Assembly (NCBI GenBank): GCA_963678705.1
Contig: OY783204.1
Coordinates: forward strand, 22,950,759 to 23,014,758
Source: Panorpa germanica
Taxonomy: Eukaryota; Arthropoda; Insecta; Mecoptera; Panorpidae
Direction: 5' to 3'
DNA: 64,000 nucleotides
Each line of letters begins with the position of its first letter. The stretch's first letter is position 1. The position numbers were made by a program, and so were the translations under genes. Below, piece after piece: positions 22,471 through 34,569 of this stretch. Below the pieces are notes generated by a model. That model ran no database searches, was not told the origin of the DNA, and saw nothing but the letters and a program-made list of their open reading frames with translations.

Positions 22471-23458
22471 AAAAGATTTCTCATATATTCAAGAAATATT
22501 AAATCTTACTGAATTTCTTATCTGGAACCTTGCAGCAGTATAGGCATCTTCGTATTCGTATCGTATACTTGCATATCAAAAAATCAACAATTATGTATAT
22601 ACATATTGATTTTAATTCAAATTTAAATTAAACTTCCGTAAACATGAAATTAAACAAATGCAAACAAAATATAACATCTACTTAATAATATTATGCATTG
22701 TCTTTCCATTAAATTTAAAACAATCATCCTTATCTTCAGCCAGCCATTCACATTGGTGTCAGATGTGAGTTTACGTGGGTGTATGTTTGAACCATTTGGG
22801 GTGGGGGTTGGGTGTGAGTGAGTAGAGTAGCAAGTGATGAGAAACTGCAGGGGGTTTGTTTCAACTCCGACAACGCTATTGAAAACTGGTTGGCTGACTT
22901 GATTGCCACTTTGCATCATGCAACAGCGCCCTCAAAGTACTAGCAATATTTAGGGATGCATCTACAAGCTATAATACATATTAAGGGTATAAAATGTATA
23001 AGGGGATGTAAGTGATATATGTGTGAGATAGGTAAACGACTTGATATAAAGCCATAACAATTTCATGGATATTGTTTTACGTTTTCAAGTAGGAAATTAC
23101 AAAATTTAGCTCAAAATTTGTCAAACGTTACTTTAAATTAATAGCTCAAACATTACGAAATTGTATGTCATTAAAATATAAAAGAATTCATTAAAAAAAT
23201 GTATTTTTAATCTAATATATAACTTTACTGTTACAATAATTAAATATCGATCTGCCATCTATCGTAAATAAATCTAACTATGAACTATTACTACAAATAT
23301 GAAAGTTTAGTTTGATCAAATATTTAATAATTTGTAGGTCAAATATAATTTATATATGCACGTAAATTATACATAAAGCGGGTTCTATATGTTAAAGGTT
23401 ATGATGAATAATATGGTCATTAGGAACATACAAACATATATTAAACATATATAATATA
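22471..23458. other. No gene seen
   Basis: The minus-strand frame at 22650-22919 contains no known domain. A G-rich patch lies at 22798-22818. Confidence 0.55.
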
Positions 23459-24058
23459 TATAGTTGAAATTACGAGAGTTCGGATGTGACTCATGCTTAA
23501 AATAGGTTATGCGTTTTATCCCAAATTTTTTACGAACATAAAATACAGGAATATGCTTTGGCTAATTGGACGACGCTCTGAACTAAACATTGAAAACAAG
23601 CTGCTTATATATAAACAAATGATAAAGCCAGTGTGGAAGTATGGAGTGCAACTCTGGGATTGCACTAAGAAATCGATCGTTAAAGAAATCCAAACGTTCC
23701 AAAATAAAGTTCTGCGAGGAATAGTTAATGCACCGTGGTATATCGAGAATGACGACATACATATAGACCTGAAGATTAACACAGTCGGAGAAAAAAGTTG
23801 AGACTTCGTAACCACGAAAACATCGCCGTGACGCAAGTGTTGCTTGATAGTAATGATGTTCGAAGACTTCGCAGGACTAATCCCTCGGACCTAGTAACCT
23901 AATCATGTAGAATTGTTCATTGGAGCAATCTCTACCATATCGTGTAATTATTTAAATGTAAGCCACTAGATAAGTATATCTATACTTAGTTGAAGTATTA
24001 TAGAAAATAAAAAATAAATTTGTATAACCTTTTTTAAGCATGAGTCAGCCCCGAAATA
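23459..24058 (+). mobile_element. Family D MITE, copy 3, carrying a Jockey-type fragment
   Basis: The left terminal repeat (23459-23510) matches copy 1 from 'tatagttgaaattacgagag' through 'gcttaaaataggttat'. The right one (24026-24058) begins 'ataaccttttttaagcatga' but its outermost ~20 bp has diverged. Between the two, the normal ~120-bp centre is replaced by about 500 bp of non-LTR retrotransposon. Either a 5'-truncated LINE inserted into the MITE, or the MITE picked up the sequence. Confidence 0.7.
23518..24019 (+). pseudogene. Jockey-clade reverse transcriptase, C-terminal fragment
   Basis: The open frame 23493-23801 contains 'LWLIGRRSELNIENKLLIYK', then 'PVWKYGVQLWDC', 'FQNKVLRGIVNAPWY' and 'IHIDLKINTV'. 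This is the order of the region after the reverse transcriptase domain in Jockey-type elements. A frame change near 23795 leads to 'LRLRNHENIAVTQ' and 'RRLRRTNPSDLVT' before a TAA near 23900, which matches the usual ORF2 end. An A-rich tail (about 24004-24019) closes it. The RT core, endonuclease and ORF1 are absent because of 5' truncation. The first residues of the open frame derive from the MITE end. Confidence 0.85.
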
Positions 24059-24063
24059 CTTTT

Positions 24064-24379
24064 GACTAAGAGAGAATATCGAAAATCGGTAAGCTGATTC
24101 GATCCGACCGTCGGTTAAGTATTCGTGCGATTACTGAAACTGTAGGAATTGATAACGAATCCGTACGGTAAATTTTACATAACAATTTTAACATGCCAAA
24201 AATGTGAGCCAAAATGATACCTAAAATTCTCGCGTTTGGACAACAAGAAACTCGCAAAAATGTTTGTAGTGAAAATAACCCAAACTTCTACGGAGGTGTA
24301 TGTGTTTCAAACAAAATTTGACTGAAATCAAAATAAAATGATTTTCAGTGTCAGTCTCGTTATTTAATAGTCATACCTC
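24064..24379 (+). pseudogene. mariner transposase fragment with right terminal repeat
   Basis: The frame from about 24099 gives 'DRRLSIRAITETVGIDNESV', then 'ILHNNFNMPKM' and 'AKMIPKILAFGQQETRKNVC'. This is the second helix-turn-helix and linker of a mariner transposase, which binds the terminal repeats. Two stops interrupt it (TAA near 24168, TGA near 24206). The catalytic domain is missing: soon after, the sequence reaches 'gtctcgttatttaatag' and 'cctcgta' at 24379, a mariner-type right end followed by TA. The copy is therefore internally deleted and dead. Confidence 0.85.
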
Positions 24380-25199
24380 GTATATACTAAAATATATTCA
24401 CGAGCTTTCGTGTATACAATCAATAATATACTAATTAAGCTATTAACCCAAAAGAAAACAAACACATTTACGGCAAACAATTTATTATAGAAAAAATAAT
24501 AAATGTATTAGTACAGTAATACCATAATATACTGATAAGCAGTGGAATCCACAGGTTCGTTACAAGGTGTCAAAAAACATCACTCCTTTAAAACCAAGTA
24601 CAACACAAATATTCAACAAACAAATATACAAACCCAACTAAATAAATACAACAATCTAATAATCAATATTATTTGAGTTTGATTTTTTATATATGAGTAT
24701 GAGAAAACATGAATCAGCCAATATTTTTAGACGTTATTATTTTGAGACACCCAGTTTCATGTGCGTGACCAGTTTTATTAGTCACTGTGCGAAGGCTGTC
24801 GGCGAAGGCGGTGTAGTAAGCTTCAAAAGCTCTCTTAGCCATTAAGTTTATTTATTCCGAAAATATTACTAACAATATTCTGATAACTCATTGATAACCA
24901 TATCTATAGGCTCTTGGGATAACGTATCAAAGTTCTTGAATTGAATTAGAAGTAAAAAAGTAACATTTGCTTTTTAAGTTTTGTTTTGATCAATTTGGTT
25001 TGTGTACTTTTTTATAAATTTTACTCCAATTTTAATAGTATACAACATTTTCGTACTTTTCATCGATTTTATTTAGTGTTTTCTTCTAAAATTCATTCTA
25101 TCTTACGCAATTTTTTTCATTCCATACTATCCATGGCGATAGATGATAATGTTGTTTATACAGAGTCGAATCTAAAAGGCCCCTATTTTCCTTCCCACC
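24380..25199. other. No gene seen
   Basis: AT-rich DNA between the two mariner remnants. The frame 24986-25339 on the plus strand is mostly antisense to the second mariner. Confidence 0.6.
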
Positions 25200-25202
25200 C
25201 AT

Positions 25203-25531
25203 CATCTATCTCCATACAGCTCCATGCGAATTTTCCAATATTCAAAACAATGCTGGAAGTCTTTTTCTATAAACTCGTTCATAACAGATGCCGCTTTTTC
25301 TTTTACATCTTCAATGGTTTGAAATCTTATTCCTTTTAATGCCAATTTAATCTTGGGAACACATTAAAAGCACATATTGCCAGGTCAGGCAAATAAGGCG
25401 AATGGTTTAATACGGGGAGAAACTTGTTCAATTTAGCACACATTTTTTTTGCATTATAATTGTTATGTAAAATTTGTCTTACGCATTCTTTGTCAGTTTT
25501 TACAGTTTCGTGAATCGTACTTGGTCCAGAG
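25203..25531 (-). pseudogene. mariner transposase, internally deleted
   Basis: Read on the minus strand, 'HETVKTDKECVRQILHNNYN' (helix-turn-helix) is followed after only a few residues by 'HSPYLPDLA', the motif around the third catalytic aspartate. Then come 'KLALKGIRFQTIEDVKEKAA' and 'DFQHCFEYWKIRMELYGDR', the normal C-terminus. The middle of the protein, with the first two catalytic aspartates, has been deleted; the remainder is almost in one frame. No start is visible. This copy is related to but not the same deletion as 24064-24379. Confidence 0.88.
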
Positions 25532-25816
25532 TACCAACATCTTAATCCACATATGATATAGGATACAGTATTGTCAGCATTATAAATAGTTTTTATTCCG
25601 TTAAGTTATACATATATAAAACCCTATAATTTCTTAATTATAAGGATGTTCATTAAAACAAATTTAATGTTTAATATCAAATTTATTTAATAACGCAACA
25701 TATATAACATAAGCAACAAATTCATCAACCATGACTTCTGCGTTACAACTGTGCAAGAAGAATTCGGCCAAAGATACCAGCAGCGACTAAACAATAATCT
25801 AAAATAATAATCTATC
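25532..25816. other. No feature seen
   Basis: AT-rich spacer between the mariner remnant and the next MITE. Confidence 0.6.
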
Positions 25817-26034
25817 TATACTTCAAATTGCGAGAGTTCGGCAGTGGCTTATACTTAAAAGAGGTTATAAGAGCGGAAAAAATCTATAATAAGATAATGG
25901 ATTTTATTTTAATCGTTTCTATATACATTGTAGAAAAATATGTGAGCCAGTGCTTTTTAGTTATATCGGCAGTTTATACCCCACAACTTGTTTGAAGTAT
26001 GAGTCGTCGCTGAACTGTCGTAATTTGAAATATA
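25817..26034 (-). mobile_element. Family D MITE, copy 2
   Basis: The ends 'tatacttcaaattgcgagag' and its inverse 'gtcgtaatttgaaatata' bound a 218-bp element whose centre ('gagccagtgctttttagtta', 'cggcagtttataccccacaa') is the reverse complement of copy 1. It is slightly more diverged than copy 1. Confidence 0.82.
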
Positions 26035-27954
26035 TCTGTGAATTTACTAGATGAACATACGTCTGACTTTAAAAGACTAAAAAGACTGGACGACCATTTC
26101 TTATCTAGGTGTTTTTCATTTTCAGCTTTCTTATTCTACTTATTGTAACAAATTGTATCGTGGCATATTATTACAAAATAAAAAAATAAATTAATACCAC
26201 ATGATATACATAAACAATATTCGTTGTCACTATCGTACTATATTTTGTGGCGTACTGGTATGAGATTTTCTACATCTGTGCATAAATCAAAATTCTGTAG
26301 TGACACAGTGATGGACCTGAAGTGAAAATATTTAAAAAATTTAACCAAAATAATTTTCTTTTATCTATTTATTGCGTAACGTTGGCCATCACTGGTTAAG
26401 TATGTAATAAAGTTATACACGCGCCAACGGAAGATACATCCTGCCTGATTCCTGGTTCCTGGATCCAGGTTTGAGTTACTGTTGATGTTAGCACGATGTT
26501 TGAAGGCTTTGATTAATTGCTTTATCAAATATTTGTGCTCCTTATTAAAACAGAATCTAAAACTTGATGCGAAACCTAACTGAAGACGATGATGAAGTAG
26601 AAGATGATAAAGATGATGGTTTATGATGACGATAATAACGGGAACGGAACGGCGAAGGGGAGTTTGACGTTTGTCTTCTTGCTCATATTTTATGGGGGGC
26701 TGTTGTTTTATTCATTATGGCTTTTGCTTTTAAAATTATGAAATTATACAATGAATTAAAAGTTTTGTTGATATTTGTAGAACATATAATAATATTTTTA
26801 ATATGGTTCTCAAACTGTAGTGGTTTATGTGTTTAAAACTTAGCACACTTATTATAACAAAATATTAGACTGCATTTATGTAGCGTTAAGTTTTTTTATG
26901 TAGTTACAAAACTTAGTACCTATATCAATTACAAAAACGGTTAGCTTCATATTAATCTTGCCTAAGAGAGAACAGTATTTATTATGAAACATTCTTTACG
27001 TGAATTTTACCAATGTGACGTCATTGTGCGTTTCAGCAGAACCATTTCGTAAACTTTGTTGCCTAGAGTTACTTAAACCAACTATAAACTTTATTTAACA
27101 ACATAGCGAATAATATTAATCTCTATTTAACGTGGATAACAAACTTATACCTTCTTGTAGAATCTTATTAAACCCAAAACCAATTTACAGCTTCTTCATA
27201 GACTTATGTAATTATGAGAAAATTATTTATCCATTACATAAACTTAATTTCATTTCACTTCTTGAAAACTGGGACATATTATCGTTGATTTTTTTGTGTT
27301 TATAAAAATCCATATTTTTAACAATACCAGTAAATCAAGGAAAATATCAGAAAAGGAGTTTTTATCGTAGGTATGTGAAAAATATCCAAAATATTTGTTC
27401 TATTTTCCTTCCAGAGCGTTCGCCGTCATTGAGTTTTACTGCTTCTGATAACGGAAACAAAAAACAAAATCCAGAACCCGCCCACTGGTTCTATTTATAC
27501 TTTTATGACCAACACCTTAACAATGTTATCGTGTGTGTGTGTGGGTAGAGGGGGAAGGAGGAGAGAGAATGTCTGTTTTATTAATACACCTAGATTAGTA
27601 CAAAGGGATTTAAATTGCACCCACTTTTTCGCTGGAAACAAACATATGTTAATTACTTATATTTTCATTAATTGAATTGGCCATTCTGAAAACGTATGTG
27701 GTCGTATACTCAAATCACGACAATTTTAAGACCGTTTTGTCTCTGTTGCATCATGCATTATTTTGTATTAAGATAATCTCTAATGAAGATGTTACAATGA
27801 TCCTAAACTAATGGCTGCTAACAAATTTAAGCCAACTTGATCTGTTTTTCAATGATCTATCAAATGTTAAAACGTCTTAGCATCGACAGAAGTTCTTTAA
27901 AGAAAACATAACTATCTATTTGTAAAAATCGAAATTACTTTTTGCCAACCTAAT
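26035..27954. other. No gene seen
   Basis: A GAT-rich low-complexity patch lies at 26583-26645 and a short (GT)n at 27531-27543, followed by a purine-rich patch. Nothing else is recognised. Confidence 0.55.
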
Positions 27955-28090
27955 GGGCCATTACCACCTACTGTTTTTACTCTAAGTTTTAATTTTAGTC
28001 TTACTCATATGCGTTTTTTGGGAATGTTTTAATTCCTACTTTTTATTTTGAATGCACTTGCGTCATGCATAAATTATTGTATTTAATATA
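27955..28090 (+). mobile_element. Family A MITE, degenerate copy 5
   Basis: 'attaccacctactgttttta', 'taagttttaattttagtctt' and 'gcgtcatgcataaattattg' follow the order of family A, but with many changes. The right end is lost. Confidence 0.4.
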
Positions 28091-28979
28091 ACTATTTCTA
28101 AAAGCCAAAAAGTAGATTTTCTTTGACGGATTGTAGATTCTAAACTTGTTCAATAAAAGAGACGACTGTATTGTTATCTGAAAGGTATATTGTCATATGC
28201 TATATTATTTTTGCAATTAAAAAACCGTCGATTACCAAGTGTAATTTTAGTACACTGTTACCATGTATATGTGATTGTAGAACCTTGCAGTAATGTTTCA
28301 CTTTAATAGTAAATGTTTTTATTTTATCACATGGGGTTTACAGTGTATTTTTATGGGGTGTTAAGATGGATGCACGGTCTTTTAAAAAATCAGTATTTAT
28401 ACAAACAATAAAATAAATCTTCATTTTATATAAAAATCCTATTACAACGTCTTATAAACTGCATTTTCAAGGATTTAAACAACCTCTCGCTATAGTTTAA
28501 TGCAACTTTAACACTTTGTCGGAAATCCACTTTACTACAAGCTAAATCTTGTTTACCTTAGTACCATTTCGTTCTATATTGTTTAACGTTATAAAACAAA
28601 ACTTAATACAAAAAAAAAGCAGAAAGCTAGTATCAAAAATAAAATACATTTAGTTTTACGTTTTATATAAATGTATTAGCGGTTCTATCGTCTAATCACG
28701 CATGGCAGAGCTTTTAGCTTAGCTTTTTAGCTTTAAAAGCCCCATACCATCACAACATAAAGTCGTAAAACCTAACTGGCCATAAAAAGCTCGTAAACCG
28801 CCAAAACTAACAAATTCACAAAGGTACGCACGCATTTTGCGGCTTTGAGGTTCACTACTGGAATGTATGAGTTCTGTATCAGTGGAGAGGATGGGGGAGA
28901 GAGATATATACAGAGGAGTGGATGTTAATTGAGCGGTGTTGTTTTATAAACCTGCCTCACCCTCCTGGCACCCCAATCG

Positions 28980-29009
28980 TGTCAGGTTGTCGTGGTGGGC
29001 TACCTGACA
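28980..29009. repeat. Short GC-richer hairpin
   Basis: Arms 'tgtcaggt' and 'acctgaca' are perfect and separated by 14 bases. Confidence 0.5.
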
Positions 29010-29087
29010 AGCGGGTGTAGAGTTGTAGAGTCCAATGTGGAGATAATGTAGACCAGTTATTGCTTCCCATATAGGTCAATGAGGTTG

Positions 29088-29116
29088 CCGTTACCGTTAC
29101 AGTTACAGTTACCGTT
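29088..29116 (+). repeat. CCGTTA/CAGTTA hexamer run
   Basis: Five consecutive hexamers alternate CCGTTA and CAGTTA. Confidence 0.8.
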
Positions 29117-29259
29117 GGAATGGACTTAAAAATCCCTGCCGACAGAGTTGATTATGTTTTGTGGAAGCCGCAATAAAGAGAAACTGAAATACTGCGTGAA
29201 GACCACGATTAACGGGACTAAATGTAAGCCAATACCAATATACAGTGTACCGCTAAACT

Positions 29260-29925
29260 AACCATGGAAAAACAGAAAAAGAGAAAGGAGTATTAAAAAA
29301 AACAATGGAATGGCGACAAAAATAGCAGAAAGTAGAAGAGAAGAAGACACAAGGGAGATATAACAACAAGAAAGAATGGAAAAAATTGAGAAAAGCAATT
29401 ATAACAAAAGATATAAAAGGATTTGGGAGAGAAAGATATCACAATACTTAAGAGAAAAGACACAAAAATCATGAGAAGGATTGCTAGATTTAGATTGAGA
29501 AACGAGGAGAAAGGATACTGGGCAAATAGCGAGAAAAGGATGTGCAGGGTGTGCGGAACGTACATAGAAACATTGCACCACATTAAGTTTTCATGTGAGA
29601 AAAGGTAAGCGAAAAGAATATTAGACAGTTATTAAAGGGAAGCAGTAAAGGAAAGAGATGGATAGCGGAGATAGAGAAATGGAACGAGGAAAGAGAAGGA
29701 ATGGCATAGTAGAAACAGGAGGAGCAGAAAGAGCGAGACAATAGCAGTAGCAGTTTTGTTTTCATTTTTATAAGGACAATTTTATTTTCTCTGGGAAGAA
29801 ATGAGAATGCTTAGATATAATAAGGATCAAAAATGAATAAGCACAATGATATGTAAATAAATGAGTTAAAGCACAAGAATGTAGTGCCAAATGGGAAAAA
29901 CATTAAAAATAAAATAAATATATGC
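29260..29925 (+). pseudogene. Non-LTR retrotransposon ORF2 tail with zinc knuckle, and 3' UTR
   Basis: Pieces in order are 'YNKRYKRIWERKISQYLREK' (about 29399-29458), then in another frame 'MRRIARFRLRNEEKGYW' and 'CRVCGTYIETLHHIKFSC' (about 29542-29595), a CxxC-H-C knuckle. After a stop at 29608 and a further frame change comes 'KRWIAEIEKWNEEREG' (about 29656-29700). This is the layout of the C-terminus of R1/Jockey-like ORF2 proteins, where the knuckle is thought to bind nucleic acid. The 3' UTR to about 29925 matches the second copy at 47262-47592. At least two frameshifts make it dead; RT and endonuclease are absent. Confidence 0.75.
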
Positions 29926-29971
29926 TCCATAATGTGAAAATAATATACTTTATATATCCTGTATATACATA

Positions 29972-30165
29972 AAATGAATAAATAAATAAACAGTACATAC
30001 TATGTACATGCTGCAATGTTTAAATATGAACATACCTTTGCATTTGCACATACATATGACATACAGTGTAGGTTTTACATCACAACAGCATATACATAGA
30101 TATGCAATATACATGAATGTACATACCTTGAATGTAGTATGTATATTCAAATGTTTTCTGGCTAA
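29972..30165 (+). repeat. Family G repeat, copy 1
   Basis: About 190 bp shared with 58321-58516. The conserved core is 'tttgcacatacatatgacat' through 'gtgtaggttttacatcacaa' and 'acataRgatatgcaatat'. No terminal repeats are seen; the composition alternates CA/TA. Confidence 0.75.
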
Positions 30166-32256
30166 TTTATAAAGACATTATAAAAATCGTCAAATATGTA
30201 ATTAACAATTCTAACACTATTGAGATTACACATACGATACGATACGTTCAAAAAATAACGAGGACTAATGTATCTAATTTAATAAATTTTTTAATTTTTA
30301 ATTCTAATTCTAATTTTTAATTCTAATAAATTTCACTTGCTACCTTACTACTAAGTAATTCCAGTGCTACATTTTGTACCTGATTTTAAGAAACGATGAT
30401 TTTTTAATAATTTTTCTTCCAACTTTAAAAGGTCCTGTACCCCCTTAATAGATAAAATACTCGTTCAACAACGAGATAAACTTGCCCGTAACTTATAAAG
30501 AGTAACACAAAGTAATGTAACACTAAATATTCATTGTATTTCAAGATGTCGTAAAGTATTATAAATTTATTTGAAAAGTAAATATATTTTCGTATGAATT
30601 TTCTCTTGCAAATATAGAGAATTGTATTAAAAAAGTTTTTGCTTTGAAAAGTGTTTGTAATTGAACAATATAAACCGTATATGAAAGTCTCACTTTCTTA
30701 TTCAGTAACTTTTAAAAGTTAAGTAAAATAAAACAGCTGCAACTTTATTGACTTCAAGGATTCTACTTCTAACTTCACGTTGCCTTCACTGGTTCGTACT
30801 ATGAAATACTCTACTTGTATAAAATGAAGTACTTTACGACTACGACTTAGTTTACTGTATAAAAAATAGGAAAACTTTGTAAGTTATTAAAAACTAGAGA
30901 TAACTTATATATATTATTAATTAGAGTTTTAAAAATAATGAACATTTACTAGTTTTATAAATTAAGACATAATATGAACTAATGGAAGGATAGGCAAAGG
31001 AATATATTTGAAAAGTAATACAAAAAGTTGTCCACGAAAGCTTGATAGAGCAGGACTCCACTTATCCGGATCAATTGAGATGAATATTATTTTCATATTT
31101 ATTAAAAATCGCACATACCCCAAAAAAAGAAGGAAACTTACGTCAAATAAAATAAAATTAAAAAATATGCCTGTGTCTTTATTAAAAGGGATCTACCATT
31201 AATTATGTAACACGTAAAAGGGGAGGGGATAAGCTGTCCCCTAAGTGTGACAGAGTCATAAACTTTGTGACGTCACATGTAATATGAAATAGAAAAATAT
31301 CAAGACCAAAAAACTTATGGTCTTGCGAAAAAATTTAAATCCAAAGCATAAGCAGTAAAGAGCTGGCTATGATGTTATCTCTCCCGATGGTAAATGAACC
31401 ATAGACCAAATTAGGCAATAAGAGTAAAACATCAATTTAAGAACATAATAAATAACAATGGATTTAAATGTGTTTGTAAATACATGTAAAAATAAATTGC
31501 GAAAAATGTAGAAATATTTCACTGAAGAAATCTTTCCCGTAAATAATATATTCTAATTAAATCCATGTACTTTGATAGTGTTCTTCAACACCGGTAAATC
31601 TTTAATCAAAATTCGCTTCGATTTCTAACACGGTATAACCATTATTTCATACCGCGAATACAAAAACCGTATGTACGACAATAACTCAATATATTCTGTC
31701 TTGAAAAGCCTTTTCTTGCCCTTACAAAGCCCTGATGATTTATTGGATTATTGTGTGCATCCGATGAAAAGAATTCGATGCAACCTTCTTCTCCACGCTG
31801 CATTCATATAGAAGAGAAAGAAAAATAAAGTTGGGTTTAAAAGAAAAATTAGAACGAAAAAAAAAGTTGTAAAATTACTCAATATTTCAAGTTATTAGAA
31901 GGCATTTATAAGGACTTTTAGAAGGTATTGTTATTAGCCTTTAGAAGGTACTACAACTACAAGAGATATGTCAAAATTGTTCAAATAATTTAGGAGAGAA
32001 AAGGCGTTAGTTATTATTCTATTTGAATTATTTTCCTTTTTTTTTTATGGGGAAATAATAAATGGTTTCTTTTCGAAAATCTTATTTAAAACAAGCTTGC
32101 CAGAGGCTAGGAAGTCTGAATCTTACTCTGCAAGACAATTTTCTATCCGGTTAGAAGGTATCTTAGCAAAATAGTTCGAGCGATGTATTTATGTTACTTA
32201 ACTTAGACATTCGATAACTTCAGACGATTTTTGACAGACCTATATTTTCTAAATAA
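30166..32256. other. No gene seen
   Basis: AT-rich, with a duplicated 'ttaattctaattctaat' string at 30295-30325. The open frame 31008-31202 has no known domain. 'ttagaaggta' recurs four times between 31895 and 32162. Confidence 0.5.
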
Positions 32257-32888
32257 GCTTTTGTCCTATGTCTTAATTTCTATAAAAGTGTACTACATAT
32301 TGATAATGTGGGATACTAGAACCTCAAATGTTAAATTATTTTTTAATAACTCCTTATATGTTAAGAGATATTAACAATTAAAAAAGTCATTTTGTCTCTT
32401 TAGTTATTAAAGGGTTTCAACGTTGTACACATTCCAAGTGCATGTGACGTCACAATCCTTGTGTAAGGCTACCAACCTTACAGCTCATAAATCTCTGCTA
32501 TATGTATTTATATATCAAAATATCAAATATTATTTACAGCTATTACAAGGAACAATAAAATTTCAATATTATGTCTGCCTTAGCAGGGTTAAATAAAATA
32601 AAAACTTATTATTCTTTGATTTGACGTGATTATTTGAATACCAACAGCTACAAAACATTACCACAGCACTAATCTACTCAACAAATAACTGATGTTAAAA
32701 TGCATTTCACGTCATACAAATATGGCCGACCATTTCTAGCGCTAAAACTACAATTCAAACTTTTAATTGCTATATCTCCATCGATATTTAGATATTTAAT
32801 AAAATAGACAAGCCAATACATATTTATTAACATCAATTTCAATCAACAATTGAAAAATCGACCACTAAAAAATGAGGACACAAGCCCG
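32257..32888 (+). mobile_element. Family C MITE, copy 1
   Basis: From 'gcttttgtcctatgtcttaa' to 'gaggacacaagcccg' the copy is colinear over about 630 bp with the family C copies at 43213, 50606 and 53660. It contains 'tgacgtca' and the internal hairpin region 'gtgtaaggctaccaacctta'. The first bases of the left end have decayed. Confidence 0.85.
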
Positions 32889-32936
32889 TTAGGCTCATTA
32901 TACATGGGATTTATTTTTCTCTTTACTTAAGATCGT

Positions 32937-33245
32937 GTGATAGTTTTGGGTAAACTTACTTACTTATTTAGAAATTATAAGTCTTTCAAAAATCATCAGA
33001 CACCAGTTAAACAATTAAAGCATATTATTCTTCGATGCTCAAGGTACTCGTCGCTCAAACAGGGTTGTAGTATGTCTGAGGAATATAGACAGTTATTTGA
33101 AAGCAGTGACAGTCTGAAAAACCTTATTAACTTTATCAACAAAACTAATTTAATCTCTTTATTTTAAGTACCCAAGTGTAAATGTTTAAATTCATTTAAG
33201 CGCTAATAAACTTAAGAAAATACAGAATATAATATTAAGCTAATA
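32937..33245 (+). pseudogene. Non-LTR retrotransposon tail (family L), copy 1
   Basis: The open frame to a TAA at 33165-33167 contains 'LKHIILRCSRYSSLKQG' and ends 'SLKNLINFINKTNLISLF'. The pattern H-I-L-x-C followed by a hydrophobic helix ending in F-I-N-x-T-N-L is typical of the last part of ORF2 in Jockey/R1-like elements. Two more tails of the same family are at 34574-34774 and 44465-44630 (both minus). The 3' flank 'aagcgctaataaac' matches the others. RT is absent (5' truncation). Confidence 0.65.
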
Positions 33246-34308
33246 TTTATTATTTTTCGTAAATTCGCTATTTAATATTTTATACTTATAGATTATTAAA
33301 TTTAATGTGATAAAACTTTTCTCAATGTTATCAAGTAATTTAGGATACATGATATTATCTAAACAACAAAATTGAATTTTATGTACTTAAATTTTATATT
33401 AAAAAAATCACCAAAATCATGCTAAAATCATTAATATGTGACATACCCAACAGTTTCATAACTTCAGCTTGACTGATAAATACATTTAGATGACCCCCAA
33501 CATTAGAAATCGCCAGGGCCCCCCAAAAGATCCACAAAACCAAACGACCACACATTATATTTGTCCAAAAAGTTCAAAATCACAAGCAAATAACCAACAT
33601 TCTTTAAAATTTAATATTTTCACAATAGAAAACTCTAATCAAACTTTTCAAGAGTTAAATCCACTACCAACTGTCACATGGTTTTCAAGTTTTATTATCA
33701 TTTTCATGTTACGTACAAATCAGAAGTGGGCTTTACTTTAATAGAACGAACTTGTTCTACTAGCAGTACGCGATGTACTGTAGACTCGTTTCGTTGGGTT
33801 CATCCCTTCTTCGTTTTGCTCTTTACCCTCTGCCCCTGATATATTGTTGCGCATGCGTTTCATAATTCTTACGCCACATGGGTATCATAAATGCATTTTA
33901 AACTATCATTATATCATCATTTGTTTAACTGTTTCGCACGAACGAATGAATTATTACTTTTACAGTCAATTATCATCCCTCTTCCCTAGTTTGTTGCAAT
34001 TATTCATGGGAATGGTTTTTTTTCTGTTTTTATGTTGAATTTATATGCTGTTGATGAGTGATGTTTATTAATTAAATAATTAAAGATATTTAAGGGTATA
34101 ATCACGCAATGACGAGTTCAATGTTTTGATGTCACTTAGAATATTTACCTAACGTTCATTGCAACAGCAAACGTCTTTAATTTTAATGGAAATTATGTTT
34201 ATGTTGTTATGAAACTTAGTCAAATATTAATTAAGGGCAGTGGTGCAGCTGTATTAATATATTGGTTTTTTTTTAATATTTAGTTGATTGCATCAACTTT
34301 CGATACTT
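33246..34308. other. No gene seen
   Basis: AT-rich. Frames at 33490-33741 and 33844-34038 have no domain. Confidence 0.55.
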
Positions 34309-34569
34309 CCCAGTAAACATTTTGGAGCATTTTGGAGTCACTTTGACATCATATTGGAGATGCGTATGATTTTTTTGTCATGAAAGAGTTCATTTATAGT
34401 TCAGTTTCTCACAATTCTTCATATGAAATGTCTGTTTTATCGGCTACAGATGACAGAACCACTCCACCTGTCGGAATACAAATGAAGATAAAGTTGTTGC
34501 GAACTATAATTGAAGTGAAATAGTGATAGAAACGTCACAAAATAGGGCACTTCACCAAATGTTTACTGT
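34309..34569 (+). mobile_element. Family H MITE, copy 2 (most complete)
   Basis: The left end 'cccagtaaacattttgga' and the right end 'tcaccaaatgtttactgtg' are inverted repeats of about 17 bp with one or two differences. It contains 'gaagataaagttgttgcgaa', shared with copy 1, and 'atgaaagagttcatttatag', shared with copy 3. Confidence 0.78.

Larger units (their letters stand above)
28091..29259. other. No gene seen; small repeats inside
   Basis: A GC-richer patch at 28840-29120 includes the hairpin and hexamer run listed separately. Otherwise AT-rich. Confidence 0.5.

Noticed and set aside
24986..25339. Longest open frame in the window (117 codons)
   Set aside because: It lies antisense over the second mariner transposase, whose coding sense is on the minus strand.
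29293..29765. Several minus-strand hydrophobic frames
   Set aside because: They are antisense shadows of a purine-rich LINE ORF2 tail on the plus strand.
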